Shown in pieces: positions 34,612-41,837 of a DNA stretch of 64,000 nt. The stretch covers positions 158,902-222,901 of the forward strand of contig DISM01000001.1 of NCBI GenBank assembly GCA_002421805.1, read 5' to 3'. Origin of the DNA: Candidatus Omnitrophica bacterium UBA6210 (GTDB taxonomy: Bacteria; Omnitrophota; Gorgyraeia; Velamenicoccales; Velamenicoccaceae). Position 1 is the first letter of the stretch, and each line of letters opens with the position of its first letter. A program made the position numbers and the translations under genes. The notes below the pieces were generated by a model that saw only the letters and a list, made by a program, of their open reading frames with translations, ran no database searches and was not told the origin of the DNA.

Positions 34612-34740
34612 CCTCCTTAATTTTGTCCATACCGAGGTTTCTCTTCCCCGCAAAATTAACTCCGAGCCTACGAAGGAAATTTCACGCCGGGTGGCGCCAG
34701 CCCCCCTGGTGTGAAATTTACGAGTGCCTAGGCGAGGAGT
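34612..34740 (-). promoter_or_regulatory. Structured leader element C
   Basis: Minus-strand order: ACTCC (34740-34736) pairing with GGAGT (34663-34659); GCCTA/TAGGC; loop GCACTCG; a stem of 9 bp (34719-34711 with 34685-34677); CCTTCG; then TTAATTTTG (34659-34651) with CAAAATTAA (34625-34617); then AAGGAGG (34618-34612). Inside the last hairpin CGGGG and CCTCG flank AAGAGAAA. The same positions in element B read CGAGA/TCTCG, a compensatory change. Confidence 0.75.
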
Positions 34741-34744
34741 CTTT

Positions 34745-36157
34745 CTACGCCTCTGCCAGCGCCGGAGACTTCTTCTCACAGCCGTCGCGGCACGCATGCC
34801 ACAAGATTTTGTTCATCAAAGAGATCCGGCGCTCTCCAAAACTCTTCGTCCGGTAACCCCAGGGAAAAGAACCGCTGTGCCGCGAGGTGAAAACCGAAAA
34901 ATCCCTGCGGCGCATCACGCAGCCGTAGCGCCGGGGTTCCAGATACATCGAAGAGGCGGGGTCCAGCAAGATAGAACTTGAATAAATATTAACAGGAAAT
35001 CTGCGTTTGAGCACGCAGATTAATTTCAGCGTCTTCTCAAAATCAGCCGGGGTCTCGTAAGGAAATCCGGTGGAAAAATGAAGGTCCACCTCCACGCCTG
35101 CGTCGGCAAAAACTCCGAGACGGTCCATCAGCGTTTCGTTGGAATAATAAAACGTCCTTATCTTCTTCCTCAAATGGTCCGAGCCGGTATCGGGCGAAAG
35201 AACGATCTTGGAGAATTTTTTAAAGGTGGAGGCAAATGTCTCGATGAAAGCGGGGTCGGGCAGGTGATAAGAATCCATCCGGGCCCCCAAACCAAACCTT
35301 TCTTCCCTGAGCCGCTGGAAAAGGCCGAGATAAAAACGCTCTGTCTGGGGGACATGAAGAGGAAAAAAAACGAAATCGACGCCTTCTTTTTTGAGGATCG
35401 CGAACGTCCGCATGGCGCCCGCGACATCCGCCACCAGAAGCCTCTCTCTGCCGTAGAGAAGCTTCTGCGCGCCCCGGCTGCCGCCGCAGAAAACGCAGGA
35501 ACCGGAACATCCCCGCGTGGGATTATAAATAACCGCCCTGCCTTCTTTCCCTATCACAGCCCTGGCTGTCAAATCCAGATACGCTTCCTTGCCGGGCACC
35601 AGGAGGTCAAGGCAAGGATAGCGGGCTTGGGCAAACTCCTTCTCGCAATACACATGGGTCTGAGGATTGCAGATGACTTTCTGCGCGCGCCGCCAGACAA
35701 GATTGGGGACAAGGCCCCAATCACCCCCGCTGCGGACAGCTTTTAACAAAGATGCCAACGGCGCTTCGGCATCCCCTCTCACGACGGCATCGATAAAGGA
35801 AGAAGTCTGTAAAATTTCTTCCGCAAAAAAAGTCGCCGTGCTGCCGCCGAGGACCAGCGGCAAAGAAGGAAACCTCTTCTTGATCCTCCGGGCAAACTCA
35901 AGGACGGGACGGCTCTGATAATGCCAATGCAGGTCGATGCCGAGCAAGAGGGGCCGGGCGGCGGCGACAAGATTCTCGACGCTCCCCTGCCCTTCCCGTT
36001 TCTCCAGGAGCCTTTTGTGGACGATCCGGCACTTCCACCGCCGGCGCGAGAGGTAATCCGCCAGATAAAAGGTCCCGATGGGTATCAGGGGAATATCCGA
36101 ACTCTCCGTAGAGTTCCCGGCGGTGATATGGAAAAACAGGATATCCTGCGGCTGCAT
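34745..36157 (-). CDS. B12-binding radical SAM protein
   Basis: A 470-residue radical SAM enzyme with an N-terminal cobalamin-binding-like domain (about 1-150; LVLGGSTATFF segment) and the cluster motif CSGSCVFC (Cys217, Cys221, Cys224), followed by the TIM-barrel with LSPDTGSDHLRKKIR and FSTGFPYETPADF. Such proteins often methylate or rearrange unreactive carbons or act in lipid and cofactor pathways; the substrate is not indicated. It begins 30 bp after the HD-GYP gene and ends 4 bp before structured element C. Confidence 0.88.
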   Translation of the reverse strand: MQPQDILFFHITAGNSTESSDIPLIPIGTFYLADYLSRRRWKCRIVHKRLLEKREGQGSVENLVAAARPLLLGIDLHWHYQSRPVLEFARRIKKRFPSLPLVLGGSTATFFAEEILQTSSFIDAVVRGDAEAPLASLLKAVRSGGDWGLVPNLVWRRAQKVICNPQTHVYCEKEFAQARYPCLDLLVPGKEAYLDLTARAVIGKEGRAVIYNPTRGCSGSCVFCGGSRGAQKLLYGRERLLVADVAGAMRTFAILKKEGVDFVFFPLHVPQTERFYLGLFQRLREERFGLGARMDSYHLPDPAFIETFASTFKKFSKIVLSPDTGSDHLRKKIRTFYYSNETLMDRLGVFADAGVEVDLHFSTGFPYETPADFEKTLKLICVLKRRFPVNIYSSSILLDPASSMYLEPRRYGCVMRRRDFSVFTSRHSGSFPWGYRTKSFGERRISLMNKILWHACRDGCEKKSPALAEA

Positions 36158-36187
36158 GCGGACCCGTCCTTCAAAAGCATCTTTTTC

Positions 36188-37582
36188 TCAGGCGAGGACT
36201 TTAAGAAACGCCTCCACGACGGTCGGGGCAAATTGAGTCCCGCTGCCTTTTTTGAGCTCGGCAATGGCGGTCTCTTTGCTCAGCGCATCGCGGTAGGAAC
36301 GCCGGGATGTCATCGCATCGTAGGCATCCGCCGCGGTCACGATCTGCGCCCAAGGGTCTATCTGGCCCTCTTTGAGCCCGTCGGGGTATCCGCGGCCGTC
36401 ATACCGTTCATGATGGGAACGCACAACAGCCAGCATTTTCTTTTCCAGAAAAACCGGCTTCAAGATCTCTTCCCCTGTCACAGGATGCTGTTTGATCGTG
36501 GCCCACTCCTCGTCCGTAAGCTTCTCAACCTTGTTGAGGATCCTCTCATCAATGCCCAGCTTGCCGATGTCGTGAAGCTGGGCCGTCTCTCTGAGCATGT
36601 TTGCTTCCTCGGCGCCAAATCCCATCTGGAGGGCGATCGCCCGGGAATAATCGGCGACGCGGTCCGAATGCCCCCGCGTATAACTGTCTTTGGCCTCAAG
36701 CCCGCGTACCAGGGACTCGACAATACGATAAAAATAATCACGCAAGGCCTTGCGCGATTCCAAAAGGCTCTTGGCCATCTCATTGAAAGAATTTCCTAAC
36801 TGGCTGATCTCATCATGACCTTTGATATCGACTTTATAACCCAGGTCGCCGGCGGCGATGCGGCGCGTGGCCTCCCGCAACTTCAGGACAGGCCCGGTTG
36901 TCCGCGCCGACACCCAGATGCCAAAAAGAAGAGAACAAACGATCCCCAACGCCAAAACGATCAGGGAGCGGCGGTTGAGTTCGCGCTCCATGTCGAAAAC
37001 GTCCTTGGCGGAAATATCAATGCCCAGCATGGCAATGGCCCGGCCCGTTTTGTCGCGGACAGGCGCATAGCCGGACAACGTGGCGCCCCATTCATCGACC
37101 ATCAGCTTCTTGTCGGCCGACGGGCCCTCAAACGCCTTTTCCATCTCCGGGAACCGCGAGGCATCATAAGGATCGCCGGGATAAGAAGTCAGGACCCGGT
37201 TATTTTTGTCCTTGACCACAGGGTCTATATCCACGATGAATTGCCAGGCCCCGTGTTTTTGGGTCTGTGTCATCGTATAGACATACAGGATCCTTGGATT
37301 TGCGTCCTTGATCCGGCGCAGGACCGCAGCGATCGCCTGATACGCTCCGCTGTTGACCCCGTCCCTGTCCAGAGGGACCTGGCGAAGCGTATCGCCGTCG
37401 ATCAAAAGACTTGCCGTCTGGGTCACGGCCATCAGGCCGTGTCTTAACTGCTGGAACTGGGACTCAAGGCTGACACGATAGATCAGGATATTGCTTAAGA
37501 GGGTAACGAGAAACAGCGAAAAGATAAAAGCGACGGTGACTTTCGTGCGGAAACTCAGGTACAAGGGGAATATTTTCTTCAT
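36188..37582 (-). CDS. HD-GYP cyclic-di-GMP phosphodiesterase with sensor domain
   Basis: A 464-residue sensor protein. Membrane helices at about 14-36 and 206-226 enclose an extracytoplasmic cache-like sensor (PRILYVYTMT, GYAPVRDKTGRAIAMLGID in part). A HAMP domain (227-280) leads to HD-GYP with His305 in YTRGHSDRV, HDIGKLGI (337-344) and HHERYDGRGYP (390-400). It probably degrades c-di-GMP in response to an external signal. The PilZ protein gene at 18417-20381 is the other visible part of a c-di-GMP circuit. The 125 bp upstream are shared with the tRNA-Asp promoter and show no clear promoter for this gene. Confidence 0.93.
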   Translation of the reverse strand: MKKIFPLYLSFRTKVTVAFIFSLFLVTLLSNILIYRVSLESQFQQLRHGLMAVTQTASLLIDGDTLRQVPLDRDGVNSGAYQAIAAVLRRIKDANPRILYVYTMTQTQKHGAWQFIVDIDPVVKDKNNRVLTSYPGDPYDASRFPEMEKAFEGPSADKKLMVDEWGATLSGYAPVRDKTGRAIAMLGIDISAKDVFDMERELNRRSLIVLALGIVCSLLFGIWVSARTTGPVLKLREATRRIAAGDLGYKVDIKGHDEISQLGNSFNEMAKSLLESRKALRDYFYRIVESLVRGLEAKDSYTRGHSDRVADYSRAIALQMGFGAEEANMLRETAQLHDIGKLGIDERILNKVEKLTDEEWATIKQHPVTGEEILKPVFLEKKMLAVVRSHHERYDGRGYPDGLKEGQIDPWAQIVTAADAYDAMTSRRSYRDALSKETAIAELKKGSGTQFAPTVVEAFLKVLA

Positions 37583-37707
37583 AGACGAGAAACTGCTCCT
37601 GTTTTTGCCGTATCTTTAGCATCAGCATAACGCAAAAACAGGAAAATGGGAACAAAAAAGCGGTAAATAGGCCCTGTGGAAAAATGGGCAAGTCCGCCAA
37701 AAACTTG

Positions 37708-37736
37708 TTGAATTCGAAAGGTATTTTTTGTATAAT
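37708..37736 (+). promoter_or_regulatory. Promoter of tRNA-Asp
   Basis: TTGAAT (37708-37713) and TATAAT (37731-37736) are separated by 17 bp. The tRNA begins 24 bp after the -10 box, so the expected start site is near 37743. Confidence 0.85.
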
Positions 37737-37759
37737 CTTCCCACTCTAAAGATTGCTTC

Positions 37760-37838
37760 GGGGACGTCGCTTAGCCTGGTTTAAGGCCCTTGATTGTCGA
37801 TCAAGTGATCGTGGGTTCAAATCCCATCGTCCCCGCCA
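37760..37838 (+). tRNA. tRNA-Asp (GUC)
   Basis: Cloverleaf of 76 nt plus an encoded CCA (37836-37838). The acceptor stem GGGGACG pairs with CGTCCCC, the anticodon arm is CTTGA-TTGTCGA-TCAAG with anticodon GTC, and the T-loop is TTCAAAT. G73 is the discriminator base expected for tRNA-Asp. Its last 16 bases (37819-37834) recur at 38124-38139, the signature of a tRNA used as an integration site. Confidence 0.95.
37819..37834 (+). repeat. Attachment-site copy 1 (3' end of tRNA-Asp)
   Basis: AAATCCCATCGTCCCC within the T-arm and acceptor stem of tRNA-Asp; identical to 38124-38139. Confidence 0.75.
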
Positions 37839-37864
37839 AATTTTTCCGACAAGGAAAAATTTGA

Positions 37865-37932
37865 CGGTACTAAAGCGAGCGTGGGCGCGTAAGCGCCACG
37901 GCCCGACAAGGGCCGTAGCGAGCGCAGTACCG
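37865..37932. repeat. Nested palindrome after tRNA-Asp
   Basis: CGGTACT (37865-37871) pairs with AGTACCG (37926-37932), enclosing further GC-rich hairpins (GGGCGC/GCGCC and GGCCC/GGGCC). No gene is supported between 37839 and 38140; the rest holds a terminator and GC-rich hairpins. Confidence 0.6.
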
Positions 37933-37983
37933 CCAACCATAATGTTCCGGGTGCCGGAATCTCTGGTTCCGGCCCCGCTCCTT

Positions 37984-38016
37984 AATAAAAGACCGCACTA
38001 TGTGCGGTCTTTTATT
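37984..38016 (+). terminator. Rho-independent terminator after tRNA-Asp
   Basis: Perfect 15-bp inverted repeat (37984-37998 with 38002-38016, loop TAT) ending in a T-rich arm followed by ATTTTG. The stem is symmetrical, so it could also stop minus-strand transcription. Confidence 0.85.
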
Positions 38017-38123
38017 ATTTTGCCCTCTTTCGATGAGATTTGAAGGCGACCCGAGCGCCACTGGTCCGAGCGAGGGCGCCCGGTTCCAGAGGAGACCCGA
38101 CGAATGTCGGGTCGGGGGAGGAA

Positions 38124-38139
38124 AAATCCCATCGTCCCC
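38124..38139 (+). repeat. Attachment-site copy 2 (duplicate of tRNA-Asp 3' end)
   Basis: AAATCCCATCGTCCCC, identical to 37819-37834. It lies exactly where base composition changes from GC-rich to AT-rich, at the left edge of the island. Confidence 0.75.
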
Positions 38140-38177
38140 ATTCTTTATAGTTTTAGCTGGTTGTCCACCAGTGCATT

Positions 38178-38219
38178 AAGCCGTAACTTGATTATTAAAC
38201 AATCATTTACGGCTTTTTT
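38178..38219 (+). terminator. Rho-independent terminator at the island entry
   Basis: AAGCCGTAA (38178-38186) pairs with TTACGGCTT (38207-38215), followed by TTTT. It lies about 85 bp before the first island gene and would insulate it from upstream transcription. Confidence 0.72.
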
Positions 38220-38302
38220 GTTTATCTTTTCGGCTTTTAGAGTTATGCTAATTCTTAAGTGTCGTAGCACAAAAACGGCACACTAATTACTGGGGTAGAT
38301 TT

Positions 38303-38704
38303 ATGAAATTTAAAGTTCAGAAAGCGCACCTTGCGGATGTGTATCGTGATGTTATTCGCATTCCAGAGAAACATCGTCAAGATGATTTGAAACATAAGAT
38401 TATTGTTGAAGGAAGTCTTTGCAGGGTTAAAGTCGGAACAAGAAGTATCTATGCAATTTTGCGTGGAAATACTCAAACAGAAAATAAGGATATATTAATT
38501 GACGAAAGATTGAGAAACCGCCTCAACATAAAACTCCAAGAAGAAGTTGATTTTTTTATTCAAGCATCTCCATGGTTTGCAGAATTTTTTTGGGCATGGC
38601 ACTCATCCGATCCAGCGTATCGGATTAATACCCGAGTTGCTTTGCTTTCTTTAATTTTGGGCAGCATCGGTTTAATATTGGGAATAATTAGTCTATTTCA
38701 TTAA
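38303..38704 (+). CDS. Island membrane-anchored protein of unknown function
   Basis: A 133-residue protein with a soluble N-terminal domain and one C-terminal membrane helix (about 109-131, VALLSLILGSIGLILGII), leaving a tail of a few residues. The soluble part (IIVEGSLCRVKVGTRSIYA and ILIDERLRNRLNI) has beta-barrel character somewhat like double-psi barrels, but this is a weak impression. It is AT-rich and plus-strand, unlike the flanking chromosome. GGGGTAG about 10 bp upstream is a possible ribosome-binding site. First gene after the duplicated tRNA end. Confidence 0.65.
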   Translation: MKFKVQKAHLADVYRDVIRIPEKHRQDDLKHKIIVEGSLCRVKVGTRSIYAILRGNTQTENKDILIDERLRNRLNIKLQEEVDFFIQASPWFAEFFWAWHSSDPAYRINTRVALLSLILGSIGLILGIISLFH

Positions 38705-38808
38705 GTAATTTTTAAAGAGAAAAAATACAACCGTCCCCAATTTTTCAATTTTTCTTCTTTGTTAAAGACGTGCCTATCTTCGGGGGCCTGTAAGAAGAGG
38801 CTGCATAG

Positions 38809-39285
38809 ATGGAAAATAAGTATAAGTATTTATATCGGGGCGTTTCTGAGGAGATGCATCATAACAAAAAAGGTTTATTGCCCAGAGGTAGTTCTTTCAC
38901 TCGGACAATCATAATTGGAGAACATCATGAGGGCGGAGACGGTTTTGTGATAGGGTTAGGAGTTGTTGGAGATTGCCAAGACAATGCTGTTATTGCGCAT
39001 CAGCGTGATTCGAAAGTTTTCCCTTCTTCTGGAATTTCTACAACACCATTTTTTGAGCGAGCCAAGTTTTATGCTACACATAAGGGAGAAAAGAAAAGGG
39101 GTATTGTTTATAAGATAGATAGGTTTCTTTTATCAGAGAAAGCGATAAAACAATATAGAGTTAAGGATTATATAGAATTTCCAGAAATCCCCGAAGATGA
39201 CGAGATTATCTTGGTTAAAGATGATAATGCGGCCTTACCCCAAGAGATAGTGTCTGAAGTTATAACCGTAACGTTAGACACATGA
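38809..39285 (+). CDS. ADP-ribosyltransferase-fold-like protein
   Basis: A 158-residue AT-rich ORF whose pattern suggests an R-S-E-type ADP-ribosyltransferase fold. Seen are Arg10 in LYRGVSEE, Ser77-Thr-Thr in GISTTPFFERAKFYA, a GIVYKIDRF strand, and acidic EDDEIIL (Glu129-Glu132) where the ExE turn would be. This is motif reading, not an alignment; a non-catalytic relative is possible. It would modify a protein or nucleic acid or cleave NAD+ if active. A Shine-Dalgarno-like AAGAGG lies upstream. It is one of two ART-like genes in the island, the other being the RES protein. Confidence 0.55.
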   Translation: MENKYKYLYRGVSEEMHHNKKGLLPRGSSFTRTIIIGEHHEGGDGFVIGLGVVGDCQDNAVIAHQRDSKVFPSSGISTTPFFERAKFYATHKGEKKRGIVYKIDRFLLSEKAIKQYRVKDYIEFPEIPEDDEIILVKDDNAALPQEIVSEVITVTLDT

Positions 39286-39336
39286 TAGTTCACGTAGAAA
39301 TTTTATTTTTTAAGCTAAATAGCTAAGAGGCGAACA

Positions 39337-39462
39337 ATGTATAAGACATCAAAAGAGTGGAGAGAAACCGATGGGGAGCAGTATATTTGCCTCCGTATTA
39401 CGCAGATTGAATTAATTGCCACAAAGATTGTGGCTTGTTTTGTGCATCCAACAATAATTTAA
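39337..39462 (+). CDS. 41-codon ORF between island genes
   Basis: Starts ATG at 39337 after AAGAGG and ends TAA 6 bp before the next gene. The peptide (MYKTSKEWRETDGEQYICLR...) has a hydrophobic C-terminal half. It could be a small regulator or antitoxin of the neighbouring ART-like gene, or the worn end of a longer gene. Family not recognised. Confidence 0.4.
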   Translation: MYKTSKEWRETDGEQYICLRITQIELIATKIVACFVHPTII

Positions 39463-39468
39463 CTGTCT

Positions 39469-40071
39469 ATGGAAGAAAGCGTTAAGTTGAAGAAACAATA
39501 TCTATCCCCGAGCATAGTTATTTCTATTCTTGCTTTAGTTATATCTATGTTCGGCTATCTGAATAGCCGAGAAGCCTTGAGACATAGTAAATCAGCTTTT
39601 ATGGTTGAAAATAGACCATATTTGATTTTAGATATTGTCCCATTTCAAGAAAATAATTCCTATTTTTTGACAGAAAAACAACCCGATGGCAAAATTCTTC
39701 TTATTATGCGATTCAAGATGGAAAACGCTGGTAAGATTCCAGCTCAGGATATTTCAGCTTCAAAAACGAGTTCATTCGAAATAGAGTCAGCTTCGGATAT
39801 TAAAAAAGAACCCCTCAGCCTTAATGGCCCTGTTGTAACGTTAGGGCCCAACCAAACAGAATTTTTTCGGGTTGATACGATTCTTCAAAGCAAGAGCAAC
39901 CAACCCGATAAGATAATCGAAGAAATAATGTCAGAGGCGTTTAAGATGAAAATTCATGCAGTTTTTTCCTATACAAGTCTTTTAAATAATAGGACGATTT
40001 ATAAAACAGCGTCCAATTTTTTAGTTTCGAAAACAAAGGTTGCTCGTTTTGGTAAAAATGAAATGTTTTAA
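39469..40071 (+). CDS. Island membrane-anchored protein of unknown function
   Basis: A 200-residue protein with one N-terminal membrane helix (about 13-31, SPSIVISILALVISMFGYL) followed by a basic turn and a beta-rich domain beginning AFMVENRPYLILDI, with NAGKIPAQDIS and LGPNQTEFF segments. This layout is common among unassigned proteins of defence and accessory islands. No enzyme motif is seen. Base composition is AT-rich like its neighbours. It starts 6 bp after the 41-codon ORF. Confidence 0.65.
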   Translation: MEESVKLKKQYLSPSIVISILALVISMFGYLNSREALRHSKSAFMVENRPYLILDIVPFQENNSYFLTEKQPDGKILLIMRFKMENAGKIPAQDISASKTSSFEIESASDIKKEPLSLNGPVVTLGPNQTEFFRVDTILQSKSNQPDKIIEEIMSEAFKMKIHAVFSYTSLLNNRTIYKTASNFLVSKTKVARFGKNEMF

Positions 40072-40087
40072 TAGTAAGGAAAATAAT

Positions 40088-40158
40088 GGGGACGGTTCTT
40101 TTTGCATGCTTACGCAAGGGAACTTCCTTTTAAAAATAGTAAAAATAGAACCGTCCCC
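40088..40158. repeat. REP-like inverted repeat
   Basis: GGGGACGGTTCT (40088-40099) is inverted at 40147-40158. A partial copy of the arm (ACCGTCCCC) lies near 38729-38737. This palindrome type is common in bacterial intergenic regions and is often spread by Y1/RAYT transposases; no transposase gene is present here. Confidence 0.7.
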
Positions 40159-40300
40159 AATTTTGCAATTATAGTTATAGAGGCAATCTATCTGGTGACT
40201 GAAGCTTTCTCTATTCCAAGAAATTTTTATTTCTTGCGTGATTATCACAAAATTTTTGCCAAGCCAAAAGTATTTCTGCTAAATTTGGAGTGAAAATAAG

Positions 40301-41185
40301 ATGGTTAACTATAAATACTCGGACTGGGAAGCTTTTTGTAATTATCTAATTAGTGATAATCGATACATCTTAAACAAAAAATGGCAGGATTTTGTTGATG
40401 AGATTGTTCGTTTGGCCAAGACAAGAAAGGTTGATATTGATGAGGGAGCGGTTTACTGGAGGGCCAGAATATCAGAAGATGTAAGAATAATTGATGGAGA
40501 GCCAAAGCCGAAGCTTTTTGAGAAAAACGAAATGGGAGCACCGCCAAAGGATGTGGCTAAAACAGGAAGGGCCAATCCCGCGGGAATTTCCTATTTGTAT
40601 TTGTCAGAAGATGAAAAGACTGCAACAGCAGAGGTACGTCCCTATATAGGCTCAAAGGTGACGCTAGCCCCCTTTACCTTGACTAAAAAAACCATCGTCA
40701 TTGACATTAGAAGAAATACCCATTCCCCTCTTCAGTTGTTAGCCGCAAAAGAAAATGATTTTAAGGAAGACGAGGGGCTTCTGTGGACAGGAATAAATTT
40801 GTGGTTTTCTCTGCCTCTCAAACCTGACGGAGATAAGTTAAGCTATATTCCAACACAGTATATTGCCGAGCTATTCAAAAATGAAGGATACGATGGTATT
40901 GTTTTCGATAGCGTTCAGCGACGTGGGCATGCTAACTTAGTATTATTTGATTCTTCAAGGGCAGAAATGGGAGCGCTTAAAGAAGCGGACATTCTGGATA
41001 TCGAATATATTGATTTACAGACGTCGATAGAGAGAGGATTGGATAAAGCAGATTTGTTAAAAAAGCTGAAGAATATGAAAGTTATCTTAGATTCTTTGTT
41101 ACAGCAACAGATGCCCTCGGAGAAATTGCTTCTGCTGACCCAAACAGATCTAAAGACATTGGAAAAGTTGGTTAAGAAACTATAA
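40301..41185 (+). CDS. RES-domain protein (putative NAD+-degrading toxin)
   Basis: A 294-residue protein with a RES domain at about 45-215. The name-giving residues are plausibly Arg54 in VYWRARI, Glu111 in TATAEVRPYIG and Ser204 in GYDGIVFDS; NPAGISYLYLSEDEKTA is a typical RES segment. Characterised RES toxins of Xre-RES modules deplete NAD+. An N-terminal 45 residues and a helical C-terminal 70 residues extend beyond the common core. No intact Xre antitoxin precedes it, though a broken XRE remnant lies just downstream on the other strand. AT-rich, plus strand, last island gene. Confidence 0.82.
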   Translation: MVNYKYSDWEAFCNYLISDNRYILNKKWQDFVDEIVRLAKTRKVDIDEGAVYWRARISEDVRIIDGEPKPKLFEKNEMGAPPKDVAKTGRANPAGISYLYLSEDEKTATAEVRPYIGSKVTLAPFTLTKKTIVIDIRRNTHSPLQLLAAKENDFKEDEGLLWTGINLWFSLPLKPDGDKLSYIPTQYIAELFKNEGYDGIVFDSVQRRGHANLVLFDSSRAEMGALKEADILDIEYIDLQTSIERGLDKADLLKKLKNMKVILDSLLQQQMPSEKLLLLTQTDLKTLEKLVKKL

Positions 41186-41195
41186 AGTTAGCAGC

Positions 41196-41321
41196 TTAGA
41201 ATTTCAACAACTCGGCAGGCTTTACTTTCAGCGCTTTGGCAATTTTTTTAATCGTAGAAAGCCTCACATCTGGCGGAGTTTTTCCTTCAATACACTAGAT
41301 GTACTTGTAGCTCGTCTTCAT
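41196..41321 (-). pseudogene. Remnant of an XRE-family HTH repressor
   Basis: The minus strand encodes MKTSYKYI, a stop (TAG), then CIEGKTPPDVRLSTIKKI and AKALKVKPAELLKF before the normal stop. This matches the second half of an XRE/Cro helix-turn-helix domain (recognition helix then the LxxIAxALxVxPxELL helix). The N-terminal half is missing and one in-frame stop interrupts the rest. It overlaps no other gene and sits at the distal end of the island. A former partner of the RES toxin is possible. Confidence 0.7.
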
Positions 41322-41333
41322 CGATCCAAAACA

Positions 41334-41362
41334 AAGAGGCCGCACACTGTGCGGCCTCTTTT
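41334..41362 (+). terminator. Terminator closing the island
   Basis: AAGAGGCCGCAC (41334-41345) pairs with GTGCGGCCTCTT (41349-41360), followed by TTTTATTT on the plus strand. It lies about 150 bp after the RES gene stop. Confidence 0.85.
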
Positions 41363-41483
41363 TTATTTGCTTGGTTCCCTGCGAATTTCCCCCTCGCAAA
41401 AACACTCGTAAGGGGTATTTTAGAGAGCGCGGCTGCAACTGTCCCTCGCTGCCGCTTCATTTCCCGACAGCCGCTCGGGACTC

Positions 41484-41581
41484 GATTTTACTCGCTGCGC
41501 TCGTAAAATCTCGTGGGCGATGGAGGACTGGTTCGACGCGCTCGCTCGTTCCTCGCTCGCTTGCTCACCACAAGTCGAACC
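41484..41581. repeat. Palindromic GC-skewed repeat block
   Basis: GATTTTAC/GTAAAATC (41484-41491 with 41503-41510) and GGTTCGAC/GTCGAACC (41530-41537 with 41574-41581), with loops full of CTCGCT words. The 270 bp from 41370 to 41640 hold such hairpins and no gene. Confidence 0.6.
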
Positions 41582-41640
41582 ATCCTGAGCAAGCGTCGAG
41601 CGCAAGCGAGACGCGCGTCGAAGGATCAACCCCAAATCTA

Positions 41641-41715
41641 TGGGCGGTACTGGACTCGAACCAGTAGACCCCCTGAATGTAAATCAGGTGCGCTAACCAA
41701 TTGCGCCAACCGCCC
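41641..41715 (-). tRNA. tRNA-Val (UAC)
   Basis: Cloverleaf read on the minus strand: acceptor GGGCGGT with ACCGCCC, D-arm GCGC-GCGC, anticodon arm CCTGA-TTTACAT-TCAGG with anticodon TAC, a six-base variable loop, T-arm ACTGG-TTCGAGT-CCAGT, and discriminator A. CCA is not encoded. It follows atpK by about 120 bp, past a GTCCGCC/GGCGGAC hairpin at 41790-41806. Confidence 0.93.
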
Positions 41716-41837
41716 AAAATATAACCTCCACCACAGACGGATCAAGCTCCAACTAAAACTGCCCGTCACAAAAATGTCATTTCAGGCGGGTCCGCCTCCG
41801 GCGGACGCCAACCGCCCGATGCCTCTTTTTATTCCTG

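Noticed and set aside
34623..34856. Plus-strand 77-codon open frame
   Set aside because: Translates structured element C and part of the antisense of the radical SAM gene.
37464..37700. Minus-strand 78-codon open frame upstream of the HD-GYP gene
   Set aside because: Overlaps the 5' end of the HD-GYP gene in another frame and crosses the tRNA-Asp promoter region; no domain.
41190..41380. Distal attachment copy for the island
   Set aside because: No stretch matching the 16-bp tRNA-Asp end was found on the right side of the island.
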